A DNA stretch of 64,000 nt from Frankiaceae bacterium (GTDB taxonomy: Bacteria; Actinomycetota; Actinomycetes; BP-191), in assembly GCA_035556555.1 (NCBI GenBank), contig DATMES010000024.1:62001-126000 (forward strand), given 5' to 3'. Below the pieces are notes generated by a model that searched no databases, was not told the origin of the DNA, and saw nothing but the letters and a program-made list of their open reading frames with translations. The translations under genes were made by a program, and so were the position numbers. Positions 42,432 through 54,191 of the stretch are shown piece by piece. Positions within the stretch are counted from its first letter, which is position 1. Every line of letters begins with the position of its first letter.

Positions 42432-43805
42432 CTACTCGGGCGCGCCCGTGCTGCCCGGCTCGACGGGAGCCGTGCCGGGGCGCAGGCCGCCGGAGGTCCC
42501 GCCCGTCCCGACGTCGCCGGTCGAGCCCGCGCCGCCGTCGGGCGGCACCTCGCCGCCGGGGTCGGTGACGAGCGGCTGGTCCACGGCCGGCGGCTGCTCG
42601 AGGTAGCGGTCGGGCAGCGCGAGCAGGGGCTCTGGCCAGGTGCTGCCCTCGAACGTCAGCAGCCAGGCCGGCGTGAGGAACGCCTGCTTCCCGTCGTACG
42701 ACCCGTTGAGCATCAGCCCGAGGCGCAGGGTCGTGGCCTCGCGCGGCTGCGGCTGCTCAGGCTTGGGGCAGGGCTCGTCCTCCGGGCAGATGACTCCGAT
42801 GGCCGGCGTGCTGACGTGTCCCCAGACGCGGTACGCCGCGTCGCGCGGCGCCAGGAGCGGATAGAGCGCGTCGGGCTCCGTGCCGCCGAGGTACCCGGCG
42901 GCGTAGAGGATCGCGCCCTCGACGTCGACCGTGACGCGGGTCTCGAAGCCGAGCGTCGGCAGCCCCGCGACCTCGGGCGCGACGACGACCTCCTTGCCGA
43001 GCCACGCGTCGTTGAACGTCACCGCGCCGGTCACGCCCACCGCGTCGAACACCCGCTGCGCCACCGCGCGCGCGTCGGCGTCGCTCGGCTGCGGCGGCGG
43101 GCTCGGGGCGGGTCGCGGCGCGGGGACCTCGCAGGCAGGCTCGGCGCCGTCGGGCGGCGGCGGGCAGTCGGCCGGCGCCGGGTCGATCACGCAGATGTCG
43201 GTGCCGTCGGGTGTCGGCTTGCACTCCGGGGTGTCGTCGCTGGAGACGGGCTCGTCGGGGTCAGCACTCGGGGTGCTGGGCGCTGGTGGCTTCGGCTCGG
43301 ACGTGGCCTCCAGGGTGAACGTGCCGTCGACCGGTGCGCCGCCCGCCCTGCCGACGGAGACCTTGTCGGCGCCGAGGTACCAGGGGGAGCCTGGGTGGCG
43401 CATGACGCGAAGCACTTTGTCGCCCGTGCCGACGAACCACCCGTCGGCGTCGCTCTGCACCTCACCCGTCACGCCGAGCGCCTGGGCCAGCGCGGCGATC
43501 CGCTCGGTGCCGGTGTCGCCCTTGGTGACCGTACGGACGGGCCCCTCGGTGGGGACGCCGGCGAGGAGGCGTTCGGGGATGACGATCTCCCCGGAGTACA
43601 TCGCGGGCATCGAGCTGCCCGTCGCGGCGTCGCGCGGGGCGGCACCGCCGCCCTCGGCGCGGAAGCCCATGGACAGCGGCAGGCGGCGCGGCTCGCCGCT
43701 GCCGGCGCCACCGTCGCGGCCCGCGGCGAGGGCGAGAAGACCGCCGAGCACCGCGGCGAAGACCGCGACGGGCGCCGTGCGGCGTACGAGCACCGAGCGT
43801 TCCAT
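42432..43805 (-). CDS. Membrane-anchored extracytoplasmic protein of unknown function
   Basis: A 457-residue protein with an N-terminal membrane helix (VFAAVLGGLLALAAG) and a large outside region. It has two similar helical/strand units (IAALAQALGVTGEVQSDADG and AQRVFDAVGVTGAVTFNDAW), separated by a Pro/Cys-rich linker with about six cysteines (TPECKPTPDGTDICVIDPAP region). A tail rich in Pro, Gly and Thr follows. A segment around residue 390 (FLTPAWLLTFEGSTWPEPL) resembles the extracytoplasmic domains next to some actinobacterial sigma factors. It starts at ATG 43805 with GGAGAGG. Position corresponds to the membrane protein Rv2203. The function is unknown. Confidence 0.7.
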   Translation of the reverse strand: MERSVLVRRTAPVAVFAAVLGGLLALAAGRDGGAGSGEPRRLPLSMGFRAEGGGAAPRDAATGSSMPAMYSGEIVIPERLLAGVPTEGPVRTVTKGDTGTERIAALAQALGVTGEVQSDADGWFVGTGDKVLRVMRHPGSPWYLGADKVSVGRAGGAPVDGTFTLEATSEPKPPAPSTPSADPDEPVSSDDTPECKPTPDGTDICVIDPAPADCPPPPDGAEPACEVPAPRPAPSPPPQPSDADARAVAQRVFDAVGVTGAVTFNDAWLGKEVVVAPEVAGLPTLGFETRVTVDVEGAILYAAGYLGGTEPDALYPLLAPRDAAYRVWGHVSTPAIGVICPEDEPCPKPEQPQPREATTLRLGLMLNGSYDGKQAFLTPAWLLTFEGSTWPEPLLALPDRYLEQPPAVDQPLVTDPGGEVPPDGGAGSTGDVGTGGTSGGLRPGTAPVEPGSTGAPE

Positions 43806-43896
43806 GGCGAACCCTCTCCGAGGAGCAGTGTGACGATCATGGGACGGGGGTGTGACGGATTCGGTTCCACCGCCCGCGGACGGGTACGAGCGCGGC

Positions 43897-44028
43897 ATGA
43901 CTGAGCAGACCCCGGAGCGCACCGAGATGCCCGACGACGAGGCCGGCAACGGCGTCGCGGTACCCGACGACCCCTCGGCCGAGGCCGCGCAGGAGGGCGT
44001 GCAGACGGCGTTCTCCGTGGACCCGTGA
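43897..44028 (+). CDS. Small acidic protein
   Basis: A 43-residue, strongly acidic ORF: MTEQTPERTEMPDDEAGNGV, then a Pro/Asp/Ala segment ending FSVDP. It starts at ATG 43897; a TACGAG near-hexamer lies 6 nt upstream, which would suit leaderless initiation. It is divergent from the membrane protein gene and 35 bp before the thiolase gene. Codon pattern looks coding, but small size leaves doubt. No function can be assigned. Confidence 0.5.
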   Translation: MTEQTPERTEMPDDEAGNGVAVPDDPSAEAAQEGVQTAFSVDP

Positions 44029-44063
44029 CGGTTCCTGTCGCAGGGCGGCGCTAGCCTGGCGGC

Positions 44064-45232
<1,169 letters not shown>

Positions 45233-45236
<4 letters not shown>

Positions 45237-45865
45237 TCGGTCTCGACGGCGGCGGCCTGGTCGAGCGCGAGACGTACGACCTCGGCGGTGTCGGGGTCGC
45301 GTTCCGGCGTGACCACGGAGACGACGAACATCCGCGACCCGCGGGCGAACGCCACGCGCTGCGCGTGCCTGCCCGCCGAGTCCGGCGGTTCGAAGAACGC
45401 GCCCGCGTCGAGCCCCTGCGGCGGTGCGAACGGCGTCGCGCCGCGGTCGAGCACGGCGTCGACATAGGCCACGCGCAGCGCCACCGCGTCGGCGGGTGAC
45501 CCCAGCTGTACCGCGAGCACGACGACGGCGCGGACCGGCTCGCCGGGCCGGCGGCCCCACGCGCGCAGCTCCGCGTCCTCGAACCCAGGTACGTCGTCAC
45601 CGGTCCGCAGCACGTCCGCCGTCCGCGCCTCCGACAGCGTGCCGCCGCCGGACTCGGCGTCGTCGAGGCGGACGTAGCCCGCGGGCGGCCGGATGTCGTC
45701 GCCGAGCGAGGAGCCGCCGTCCGGCGCGCGCAGCAGGAGCACCGCGCCGACCGCCACGAACCCGAGCAGGAACAGTCCCACCAGCGCCAGCGCGCAGCCC
45801 GCGCGGGAGGCGCGTTCGTCCGCGAGCGGCGGCGCCGCCCAGGCGTCGCGGGGGGCCTCGGTCAC
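45233..45865 (-). CDS. Single-pass membrane protein of unknown function
   Basis: About 210 residues. Cytoplasmic N-terminus with a PRDAWAAPPLADERASRAG segment, one helix (ALALVGLFLLGFVAVGAVLL), then an extracytoplasmic domain: YVRLDDAESGGGTLSEA, VVVLAVQLGSPADAVALRVA and RVAFARGSRMFVVSVVTPER. I prefer GTG 45865 with GAGGG about 8 nt upstream over GTG 45880. No family recognised; domain style resembles a lipoprotein-like substrate-binding or stress-sensing module. It is divergent from adoK and shares a CTAG stop with the thiolase gene. Confidence 0.7.
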
Positions 45866-45897
45866 GAACCACCCTCGCACGCCGGTACGCTCGCCCG

Positions 45898-46875
45898 ATG
45901 CGCATCGCCGTCACCGGGTCCATCGCGACCGACTACCTCATGACCTTCCAGGGCCGCTTCGCCGACCAGCTGCTCCCCGACCAGCTGCACAGGCTGTCGC
46001 TGTCGTTCCTCGCGGACGAGCTCGACCGCCGCCGCGGCGGCGTCGCGGCGAACATCGCGTTCGGCATGGCGCAGCTCGGCGAGGCGCCGCTGCTCGTCGG
46101 CGCCGTCGGCAGCGACTGGACCGACTACGAGGCCTGGCTCTCCCGCCACGGCGTCGACACGTCCTCGGTGCACGTCAGCGAGCTCAGGCACACCGCGCGG
46201 TTCTTCTGCACGACCGACCAGGAGCAGTGCCAGATCGCGACGTTCTACCCGGGCGCGATGAGCGAGTCGCGCGACATCGAGCTCGGCCCCATCGCCGAAC
46301 GGCACGGCGGGCTCGACCTCGTCGTCGTCTCCCCGAACGACCCGCAGGCGATGCTCCGCCACACGGAGGAGGCGCGGGCGCTGGGGATCGCGTTCGTGGC
46401 CGACCCGAGCCAGCAGCTCTCGTCGCTGGAGGGCGAGCAGATCCGCACGCTCGTCGACGGCGCGCGGTTCCTCATCACGAACGACTACGAGGCCGCCCTC
46501 ATCGAGAACAAGACCGGCTGGTCCGCCGACGAGGTCCTCGACCACGTCGAGACCCGCATCACGACGCACGGCGCCAAGGGCTGCGTCGTGCAGCGGCGCG
46601 GCGAGGCCGACGTCGAGGTGCCGGTCGTGCCCGAGGAGCGCAAGGCCGACCCGACCGGTGTCGGCGACGCGTTCCGCGCGGGCTTCCTGTCGGGCCAGTC
46701 GTGGGGGCTCGGCCTGGAGCGCTCGGCGCAGGTGGGGACGCTGCTCGCGACGTACGTCCTCGAGACCGTCGGCACGCAGGAGTACACCGTCGTGCCGGAG
46801 GCGTTCCTGACGCGCTTCGCGGGGACCTACGGCGACGCCGCGGCCGCCGAGGTCAAGGCGCACCTGCCCGGCTAG
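45898..46875 (+). CDS. adoK: Adenosine kinase (PfkB family)
   Basis: ATP-dependent phosphorylation of adenosine to AMP, purine salvage. The 325-residue PfkB-family protein closely follows the mycobacterial AdoK pattern as I remember it: RIAVTGSIATDYLMTFQGRF at the N-terminus, RGGVAANIAFGMAQLG, FYPGAMSE, AFVADPSQQLSSLEGEQ, FLITNDYEAALIENKTGW and the catalytic DPTGVGDAFRAGFLSG with the base Asp. TACGCT (45886-45891) is 6 nt before the ATG, so leaderless. It shares a CTAG stop with the convergent TusA-like gene. Confidence 0.93.
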   Translation: MRIAVTGSIATDYLMTFQGRFADQLLPDQLHRLSLSFLADELDRRRGGVAANIAFGMAQLGEAPLLVGAVGSDWTDYEAWLSRHGVDTSSVHVSELRHTARFFCTTDQEQCQIATFYPGAMSESRDIELGPIAERHGGLDLVVVSPNDPQAMLRHTEEARALGIAFVADPSQQLSSLEGEQIRTLVDGARFLITNDYEAALIENKTGWSADEVLDHVETRITTHGAKGCVVQRRGEADVEVPVVPEERKADPTGVGDAFRAGFLSGQSWGLGLERSAQVGTLLATYVLETVGTQEYTVVPEAFLTRFAGTYGDAAAAEVKAHLPG

Positions 46876-47102
46876 CGCAGGCGACGGACGAGGTGGCGGG
46901 TGCCGGTGCCCTCGGGCTCGGCGCCGGCGTACTCGTGACCCTTCATCCGGCACCACACGGGGATGTCGATGCGGGCAGCCTCGTCGTCGGAGAGCACCGC
47001 CACGACGCCGCCGACCTCGACGTCGTCGATGTGCTTCGCCAGCTCGATGACGGGGATCGGGCAGCGGCGGCCGAGGGTGTCCACGGTGACGTCGGCGGTC
47101 AC
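46872..47102 (-). CDS. TusA-family sulfur carrier protein
   Basis: A 76-residue TusA/SirA-like protein. The sulfur-carrying cysteine is in DTLGRRCPIPVIELAKHI near residue 14, the standard CPxP motif; VLSDDEAARIDIPVWCRMKG is the usual second half. GTG 47102 overlaps the cysteine desulfurase stop (GTGA), so the two are coupled. The expected flow is persulfide from the desulfurase to TusA and then to a thiolation target not in the window. Confidence 0.92.
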   Translation of the reverse strand: MTADVTVDTLGRRCPIPVIELAKHIDDVEVGGVVAVLSDDEAARIDIPVWCRMKGHEYAGAEPEGTGTRHLVRRLR

Positions 47103-48202
47103 AGCCGGCTCCGTACCTCGGCGACGACCTCGGTGACCGCGTCGAGGAAGCGCGTGACGTCGCCGTCGGTGGTGTCGCGGCCGAGCGAGACGCGGACGTT
47201 GCCGTGGGTCAGCACGCCCATCGCCTCCAGGACGTGGCTCGGCAGGCCCGACTCGGTGCCGCAGGACGAGCCGCTGTTGACGGCGAAGCCGCGCCGGTCG
47301 AGCTCCGTGACCAGCGTCTCGCCGTCGACGTAGAGGCAGGAGAACGTCACCACGTGCGGCAGCCGCTCGGCCGGCTCGCCGACGACCTCGACGTCGTCGA
47401 TGCGGCGCGCGACCTCGGCGCGGATGCGTTCGGTGAGCGCGAAGAGCCGCCTCACCTCGGTGTCGCGCTCGGCGACGACGGCCTCCAGCGCGGCGGCGGC
47501 GGCGACGGTGGCGGGGACGTTCGCGAACCCCTCCTGCTCGGTCGCGCGCCAGCGCGTGCCCTTGCGCACGACGAGCACCCCGACTCCGGGCGGGCCGCCC
47601 CACTTGTGCGCCGAGGCTGTGAGCAGCGCGGGCGCATCGACGGCGACATGGCCCGCCGCGGCGGCGGCGTCGGTGTGCAGCGGTACGCCGCGTTCGGCGC
47701 AGGCCGCCGCGACCTCGGCGAGCGGCTGGACGGTGCCGACCTCGTGGTTGGCGTACTGCAGCGAGGCGACGGCGGTGTCGTCGCGCAGCGCGCCCGCGAA
47801 CTCGGCCGTGTCCACGCGCCCGGTGCGCGAGACACCGACGACGGTGGCGTCGCGGCGTTCGGCGAACGAGCGCACCGCCGAGTGCTCGACGGCGCTCGTG
47901 ACGAGGTGCGCGCCGACCCGCGCGCGGGCTGCCAGGGTGCCCCCGAGCGCGGCCTGGATCGCGGCGGTGCCGCTCGGGGTGAAGCGGAGCTCGTCGGGGC
48001 GCACGCCGAACGCCGCCGCGACCCGCGCCCGCGCGTCGTCGAGCAGCAGCCGCGCGCGCCGGCCGGCGCCGTAGAGGCGGGCGGGGTCGGCCCAGCCCTC
48101 GTCGTACGCGGCCAGCAGCACCTCCCGCGCCGCGGGGTGCAGCGGCACGGTGGACGCGGAGTCCAGGTACGTCACGCCGTCGATGGTGTCAGGTCGCGGC
48201 AC
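47099..48202 (-). CDS. Cysteine desulfurase
   Basis: PLP-dependent NifS/IscS-type enzyme, 367 residues, making enzyme-bound persulfide from cysteine. It has TYLDSASTVPLHPAAREVLL at the start, the ASAHKWGGPPGVGVL lysine block that binds PLP, and the active cysteine in NSGSSCGTESGLPSHVL. The last histidine/cysteine features fit the IscS-like class. It lies upstream of tusA in an operon, a sulfur-relay pair. The 5' end is odd: a family C repeat abuts the GTG start (48202), so the ribosome binding site would lie inside the repeat. Confidence 0.92.
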   Translation of the reverse strand: MPRPDTIDGVTYLDSASTVPLHPAAREVLLAAYDEGWADPARLYGAGRRARLLLDDARARVAAAFGVRPDELRFTPSGTAAIQAALGGTLAARARVGAHLVTSAVEHSAVRSFAERRDATVVGVSRTGRVDTAEFAGALRDDTAVASLQYANHEVGTVQPLAEVAAACAERGVPLHTDAAAAAGHVAVDAPALLTASAHKWGGPPGVGVLVVRKGTRWRATEQEGFANVPATVAAAAALEAVVAERDTEVRRLFALTERIRAEVARRIDDVEVVGEPAERLPHVVTFSCLYVDGETLVTELDRRGFAVNSGSSCGTESGLPSHVLEAMGVLTHGNVRVSLGRDTTDGDVTRFLDAVTEVVAEVRSRL

Positions 48203-48258
48203 CGCTCGTTCCCTGGAGCTCGTACGCCGGTCTCGAGCGTGGTGATCATCAAAGAACG
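48203..48258 (+). repeat. Interspersed repeat, family C, copy 2
   Basis: Core ACGCCGGTCTCGAGCGT then GTGATCATCAAAGAACG. It matches 37303-37356 and, inverted, 59042-59074. It ends exactly at the GTG start of the cysteine desulfurase, so on the minus strand it forms the 5' untranslated region. Confidence 0.7.
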
Positions 48259-48299
48259 GGAGCGACGGGCGCGCGCTCGGCCGGGCGGCGCGGGCGGGG

Positions 48300-50474
48300 T
48301 CAGTCGACGAGGGCGTACTGCGCCGCCGCGAAGCGGCGGGTGTCGGCGCTGGAGTCGCCCGTCCCAGGCACGGCGACGCGCACCTCCATGACGAGCGTGC
48401 CTGCTCGCAGGACGGCGATGGTCTCGTTGTAGTGCTGGCCGCCGATCTCGGTGCCGACGTAGAAGATCCGGCCGTGCGGGATCGGCTGCCCGACGGAGTC
48501 GAACGGCCGCAGGCGATCCGTCATCATCCGCTCGACCGCCGCCGCGCCCGCCTCGTCGGTCGAGACGATCAGCGTGCCGAGCAGCCGCCGGCGCGGGGCC
48601 TTGGACGGGCCGTCGTACCAGAGCGCGACGGACGTGCGTTCGACGCGGGCGGCGGTGAGCCTGGCCTTGGTGAGGCCCTTCTGCTCGGCGAGGTCGCTGA
48701 CCGTGAGGCGACCGCGGTCGGCCTCCTTGAACGGCGCCCCCGGCTTCAGGAACAGCTTGGACAGGTCGGCGACGGCGGCGCGGACGTACTGCCGCCAGCC
48801 GGCGAGCAGGGTGGTCTCGTTGGTGCCGAGGACGCCGCGCAGGGCGCGCGGCAGCTTCTCGCCCGGCTTGTCGAGGCCGGTCAGCGTGCCCATCGCGTCG
48901 TGGAACCTCAGCAGCTTGGCGACGCCGTAGCGCGAGGCGATGTAGCGGCAGAGCAGCCAGGCGCTGTTGTAGCCGATGCCGGCGTCGTTGATGAGGCCGA
49001 AGTCGCTGTCGGTCGGCAGGGTCTCGGGTACGCCGCTCTTCGCGACGGACTCGGTCAGCTCGGCGGCGAGCACCTCGGCGGGATAGCGGGAGCCGGCGTT
49101 GCCGACGTACTCCGCGACGCCCTCGACCAGCCACTTGGGCGTGAGGGGCCCGACCCTGTCGAACATCGCCACGTGGGTGATCTCGTGGCGGATCAGGTGC
49201 GTGGTGAAGTCGCTCTTGGCGTCGAAGCCGTCGGGGTTGATGACGACCCGGCTGCCCGCGAACTCGCGATTGCCGTCACCGCGCGGCATGGTCGCGAGCG
49301 GTCGCGCGACGGCGGCGAAGTCGTAGTAGGTCGTGGGGTTCTCGAGGATCGCGTCGAGCTCCTCGTCGTCGGTGGGGAGCACGACGACGACCTTGCGCGA
49401 CCACTTCTTGCGGCCGACGTAGCGCGTGACGTGCGCCACCGCCTCCTCGACCTCGCGCCGGATCGAGCCGATGGCCTTGCGGTCGTCGGGGTGGCCGATG
49501 ACGAGGCTGTGCGGGCCGCGGCTGACGACGATGGGGCCGTTCTCCCAGGGGTCGACGCGGACCGACGTGCCGGACGACGTGATGTCCTCGAGGTCGTCGT
49601 CGCCGGCGATGTACCAGCGGTCGTCGCGCTCGACGACGGTGTAGACGATGCGGCGGCCGACCTGCCCCTCGTCGAACCCCTTGAGCCGGTAGCGCAGGAT
49701 CAGCACCGGCAGCCACAGGTCGTCGATGCTGCCGTAGCGCTCGAAGTCGATGCTGCCGGGGGAGTACGAGTCGGTCTTGCGCTCGTACGACCAGTGGTCG
49801 AAGTCGAGCCTCCTCAGTGACGTGAAGACCTCGCGCTGGCGGGTGCGGAACTCGTCCTGCGTGGGGTCCACGTCGGCGAGGAACGCCGCGAGGTCGCGCT
49901 TGCGCACGGCGTCCGCGCGGCGGGCGAACATCGCGTCGATCGCCTTGTCGCGCTCGGCCGCGCGGCGGGCCGCGGCGGCGGGCTTCTCCTCGGCGAGCTG
50001 CTTCTCGACGGCGACGGACAGGGGCAGGCCGGAGGCGACGGCGTTGCCGCCGCGCCGGTCGGCGAGGACCGCGACGTCGGCCATGAGGATGGCGAGCGCG
50101 ATGGCGAGCAGGCCCCAGACGCGGACGCCGTGCTTGTGCCGCGGCGGCGGCGCGCCCTGCGGGGCGTACGGGTCGGCGCCGGGCGGCGCGAACGGGTCGG
50201 GCGGCGGCCCCCACGCGGGCGGCGCCGCGGGGGCAGGCCAGGCGGCGCCGGGCGCCGGGGGTGCCGGCGGGACGGGCGGGGCGGGCGGTGGAGGCCACCC
50301 GGGCGGTGCCGCCGGGGGCACGGTCGGCGGCGTGCTCGACGGAGGGGACGGCCAGCCCGGCGGAGGTACGTGAGCCGCGCGCGCGGCGCGCCGCCACCCC
50401 CGCCGCGCCTCGGGCGCAGCGGGCAAGGGTGGACCGTCGGGGTCCGCGGGGTGCTCGGCGCGCTGGTCGTCCAT
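48300..50474 (-). CDS. Membrane-anchored gluzincin (peptidase MA-like) protein
   Basis: A 724-residue protein. The first roughly 110 residues are cytoplasmic and Pro/Ala/Gly-rich (PPGWPPPPAPPVPPAPP style). One membrane helix follows (VWGLLAIALAILMADVAVLA). Outside are a helical region, an SnoaL/NTF2-like segment (FLADVDPTQDEFRTRQREVF) and a zinc peptidase-like domain with HEITHVAMF and WLVEGVAEYVGN (HExxH plus downstream Glu, the peptidase MA signature). Whether it is proteolytic is unknown. TAGCAT on the minus strand (50486-50481) is 6 nt before the ATG. The gene is divergent from korA. Confidence 0.8.
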   Translation of the reverse strand: MDDQRAEHPADPDGPPLPAAPEARRGWRRAARAAHVPPPGWPSPPSSTPPTVPPAAPPGWPPPPAPPVPPAPPAPGAAWPAPAAPPAWGPPPDPFAPPGADPYAPQGAPPPRHKHGVRVWGLLAIALAILMADVAVLADRRGGNAVASGLPLSVAVEKQLAEEKPAAAARRAAERDKAIDAMFARRADAVRKRDLAAFLADVDPTQDEFRTRQREVFTSLRRLDFDHWSYERKTDSYSPGSIDFERYGSIDDLWLPVLILRYRLKGFDEGQVGRRIVYTVVERDDRWYIAGDDDLEDITSSGTSVRVDPWENGPIVVSRGPHSLVIGHPDDRKAIGSIRREVEEAVAHVTRYVGRKKWSRKVVVVLPTDDEELDAILENPTTYYDFAAVARPLATMPRGDGNREFAGSRVVINPDGFDAKSDFTTHLIRHEITHVAMFDRVGPLTPKWLVEGVAEYVGNAGSRYPAEVLAAELTESVAKSGVPETLPTDSDFGLINDAGIGYNSAWLLCRYIASRYGVAKLLRFHDAMGTLTGLDKPGEKLPRALRGVLGTNETTLLAGWRQYVRAAVADLSKLFLKPGAPFKEADRGRLTVSDLAEQKGLTKARLTAARVERTSVALWYDGPSKAPRRRLLGTLIVSTDEAGAAAVERMMTDRLRPFDSVGQPIPHGRIFYVGTEIGGQHYNETIAVLRAGTLVMEVRVAVPGTGDSSADTRRFAAAQYALVD

Positions 50475-50595
50475 CCCTCGATGCTAGGTGCCGGATGTGA
50501 CAGAAACGCAGGAAACGAGAGGAAACAGCCGGTCAGGACACAGCGGGGGGTGAGAGAATGGGGACGTTGCCCACCCGCTGCGTGAAGGGCTTTCG

Positions 50596-52439
<1,844 letters not shown>

Positions 52440-52443
<4 letters not shown>

Positions 52444-53468
52444 CCGCGGTGGACGAGGGCACGGTCGCCCTCACCAAGAAGGACTTCACCAGCGACCAGG
52501 AGCCACGCTGGTGTCCCGGCTGCGGCGACTACGCGATCCTCGCGGCGGTCCAGTCGCTGATGCCGGAGTTCCACCGGGCGCCGCACGAGGTGGTGTTCGT
52601 CAGCGGCATCGGCTGCTCGAGCCGGTTCCCGTACTACATGAACACGTACGGCTTCCACACCATCCACGGCCGCGCGCCGGCGGTCGCGACCGGGCTCGCG
52701 GTGACGCGGCCCGACCTCGACGTGTGGGTCATCACCGGCGACGGCGACGCGCTGTCCATCGGCGGCAACCACTTCGTCCACCTGATGCGGCGCAACGTCA
52801 ACCTCAAGATCCTGTTGTTCAACAACCAGATCTACGGCCTGACCAAGGGCCAGTACTCGCCGACGTCCGAGCTGGGCAAGGTCACGAAGTCGACGCCGTT
52901 CGGCTCGGTGGACCACCCGTTCAACCCGGTGTCTTTGGCGATTGGCGCCGAGGCGACGTTCGTCGCGCGTTCGCTCGACGTCGACAAGGCGCATCTCACC
53001 GAGGTGCTGCGGCGCGCGTACCAGCACCGGGGTACGTCGTTCGTCGAGATCTACCAGAACTGCAACATCTTCAACGACAACGCGTTCCTCAACATCACCG
53101 GCCGCGACACCCGCGACGAGTTCCAGATCCGCTTGAAGCACGGCGAGCCCATTCGTTTCGGCGCCGACGGCGAGCGCGGCGTGATCATGGGTACGGGCGG
53201 CAACTGCGAGGTCGTCGACGTCGCCGACGTGGGCGAGGGCGCGCTGCTCGTCCACGACGAGCACTCCGACAACCCGGGTCTTGCGTTCGCGCTGTCGCGG
53301 CTGGCGCACGGGCCTTCGAGCGCGACGCCGATCGGGATCTTCCGCGACGTCGAGCGGACGTCGTACGGCGAGGAGATGGACCGGCAGGTCGCCGCGGCGA
53401 CGGCGACCAAGGGGTCCGGCGACCTCATGGCGCTGCTGAACAGCGCCGACACCTGGGACGTCACCTGA
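52440..53468 (+). CDS. korB: 2-oxoacid:acceptor oxidoreductase, beta subunit (KorB)
   Basis: Thiamine-diphosphate and [4Fe-4S] subunit, 342 residues. Cluster cysteines lie in RWCPGCGDYAIL (near residue 25) and SGIGCSSRFPYYM; the TPP motif is ITGDGDALSIGGNHFVHL; FNNQIYGLTKGQYSPTS is typical of KorB. It partners KorA (4-nt overlap). Its stop codon is CCTGA, and the next gene appears to begin at the overlapping CTG. Confidence 0.94.
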
Positions 53469-53866
53469 GGCTCGGCTTCCGCCGCAAGAAGGAGCCGCCG
53501 CCCGTCGCGCTCGTCGACGACGGCACGCTGACGGAGGTCGGGTCGGCGGTCGATGCCGCGGCCGGCGACGGCGCGGCGATCGACGCGATCGCGGCGTCGG
53601 GCGTGGACCTGACCGCGCCGGTGCTGCTGCGCCACGTCCTCCTGGTCAACGACCCCGCCGCGGCCGAGGCGCTCGCCGCGGCGGTGCGCGAGGACGGCTA
53701 CGACGTACGCCTCGACACCCACGACGGCGGCTGGACGTGGATCGTGCACGCCGCCGAGACGGCCGTGCTGACGCCCGTGCACGCGGCGCGCGCGCGGGCG
53801 CGGCTGACGTCCCTGGCGTCGCGCCACGGCGCGGAGTACGAGGGCTGGCAGGCCGCGACCCCGTAG
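53465..53866 (+). CDS. RraB-like domain protein with possible CTG start
   Basis: About 133 residues. The C-terminal 80 residues (LLRHVLLVNDPAAAEALAAA, REDGYDVRLDTHDGGWTWIV, RARARLTSLASRHGAEYEGW) resemble the regulator of RNase E activity B (RraB) fold. No in-frame ATG, GTG or TTG lies near the expected N-terminus LRLGFRRKKEPPP; the frame opens from CTG 53465, which overlaps the korB TGA exactly as ATGA/GTGA overlaps do elsewhere here. The next in-frame GTG is near residue 47 and would remove the basic N-terminus. The start is therefore unsettled. Confidence 0.6.
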   Translation: MRLGFRRKKEPPPVALVDDGTLTEVGSAVDAAAGDGAAIDAIAASGVDLTAPVLLRHVLLVNDPAAAEALAAAVREDGYDVRLDTHDGGWTWIVHAAETAVLTPVHAARARARLTSLASRHGAEYEGWQAATP

Positions 53867-53892
53867 GACGAAGGCGCTGACCTGGGCTTTCT

Positions 53893-53922
53893 TTGACGCA
53901 TGCCCTAGGGTTTCCCTAGCAT
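53893..53922 (+). promoter_or_regulatory. Sigma-70-type promoter
   Basis: TTGACG (53893-53898), an 18-nt spacer, then TAGCAT (53917-53922). The expected transcription start is near 53929, giving a 25-nt leader that contains GGAGG before the ATG at 53954. Close match to housekeeping actinobacterial promoters. Confidence 0.65.
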
Positions 53923-53953
53923 GCCGAACGCCGTTCCGTTCTGTGGAGGATGC

Positions 53954-54130
53954 ATGGCCTCGGGCACCCGACCGACTGGTGCGACGCTCAAGCCGATCGC
54001 GAAGGCGCACGGCGGCGTTCGCGCCTGTCCCGTCTGCAACGAGCGGCTGTCGACGTACAACCCCGGCCCCAACTGCTGGACCCACACCGTGGGCATCCCG
54101 TGGCGCGGTCCGACGGCCAAGCCCAAGTAG
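53954..54130 (+). CDS. Small zinc-ribbon-like protein
   Basis: A 58-residue basic protein with one CxxC pair (GGVRACPVCNERLSTYNPGP) followed by NCWTHTVGIPWRG, giving three Cys and one His that could bind zinc. ATG 53954 has GGAGG 4 nt upstream and follows a sigma-70-like promoter. An ATG at 53921 overlaps the -10 hexamer and is rejected. The CPxC...YNPGxxC pattern recurs in small actinobacterial proteins. The function is unknown; nucleic-acid or protein binding is plausible. Confidence 0.7.
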   Translation: MASGTRPTGATLKPIAKAHGGVRACPVCNERLSTYNPGPNCWTHTVGIPWRGPTAKPK

Positions 54131-54155
54131 GCCGGTCCTCCTGCTCCCGTCCCTG

Positions 54156-54177
54156 ACCCAGGCGCCCCCGCCTGGGT
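54156..54177 (+). terminator. Terminator hairpin
   Basis: Perfect 8-bp stem ACCCAGGC / GCCTGGGT with a six-base GCCCCC loop, 25 bp after the small zinc-ribbon gene. It precedes the mechanosensitive channel gene by 14 bp. Confidence 0.65.
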
Positions 54178-54191
54178 GTGACGACCCGTGC

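Noticed and set aside
53921-53953. ATG 53921 as start of the small zinc-ribbon protein
   Set aside because: This ATG overlaps the -10 hexamer TAGCAT; ATG 53954 has GGAGG at the right distance.
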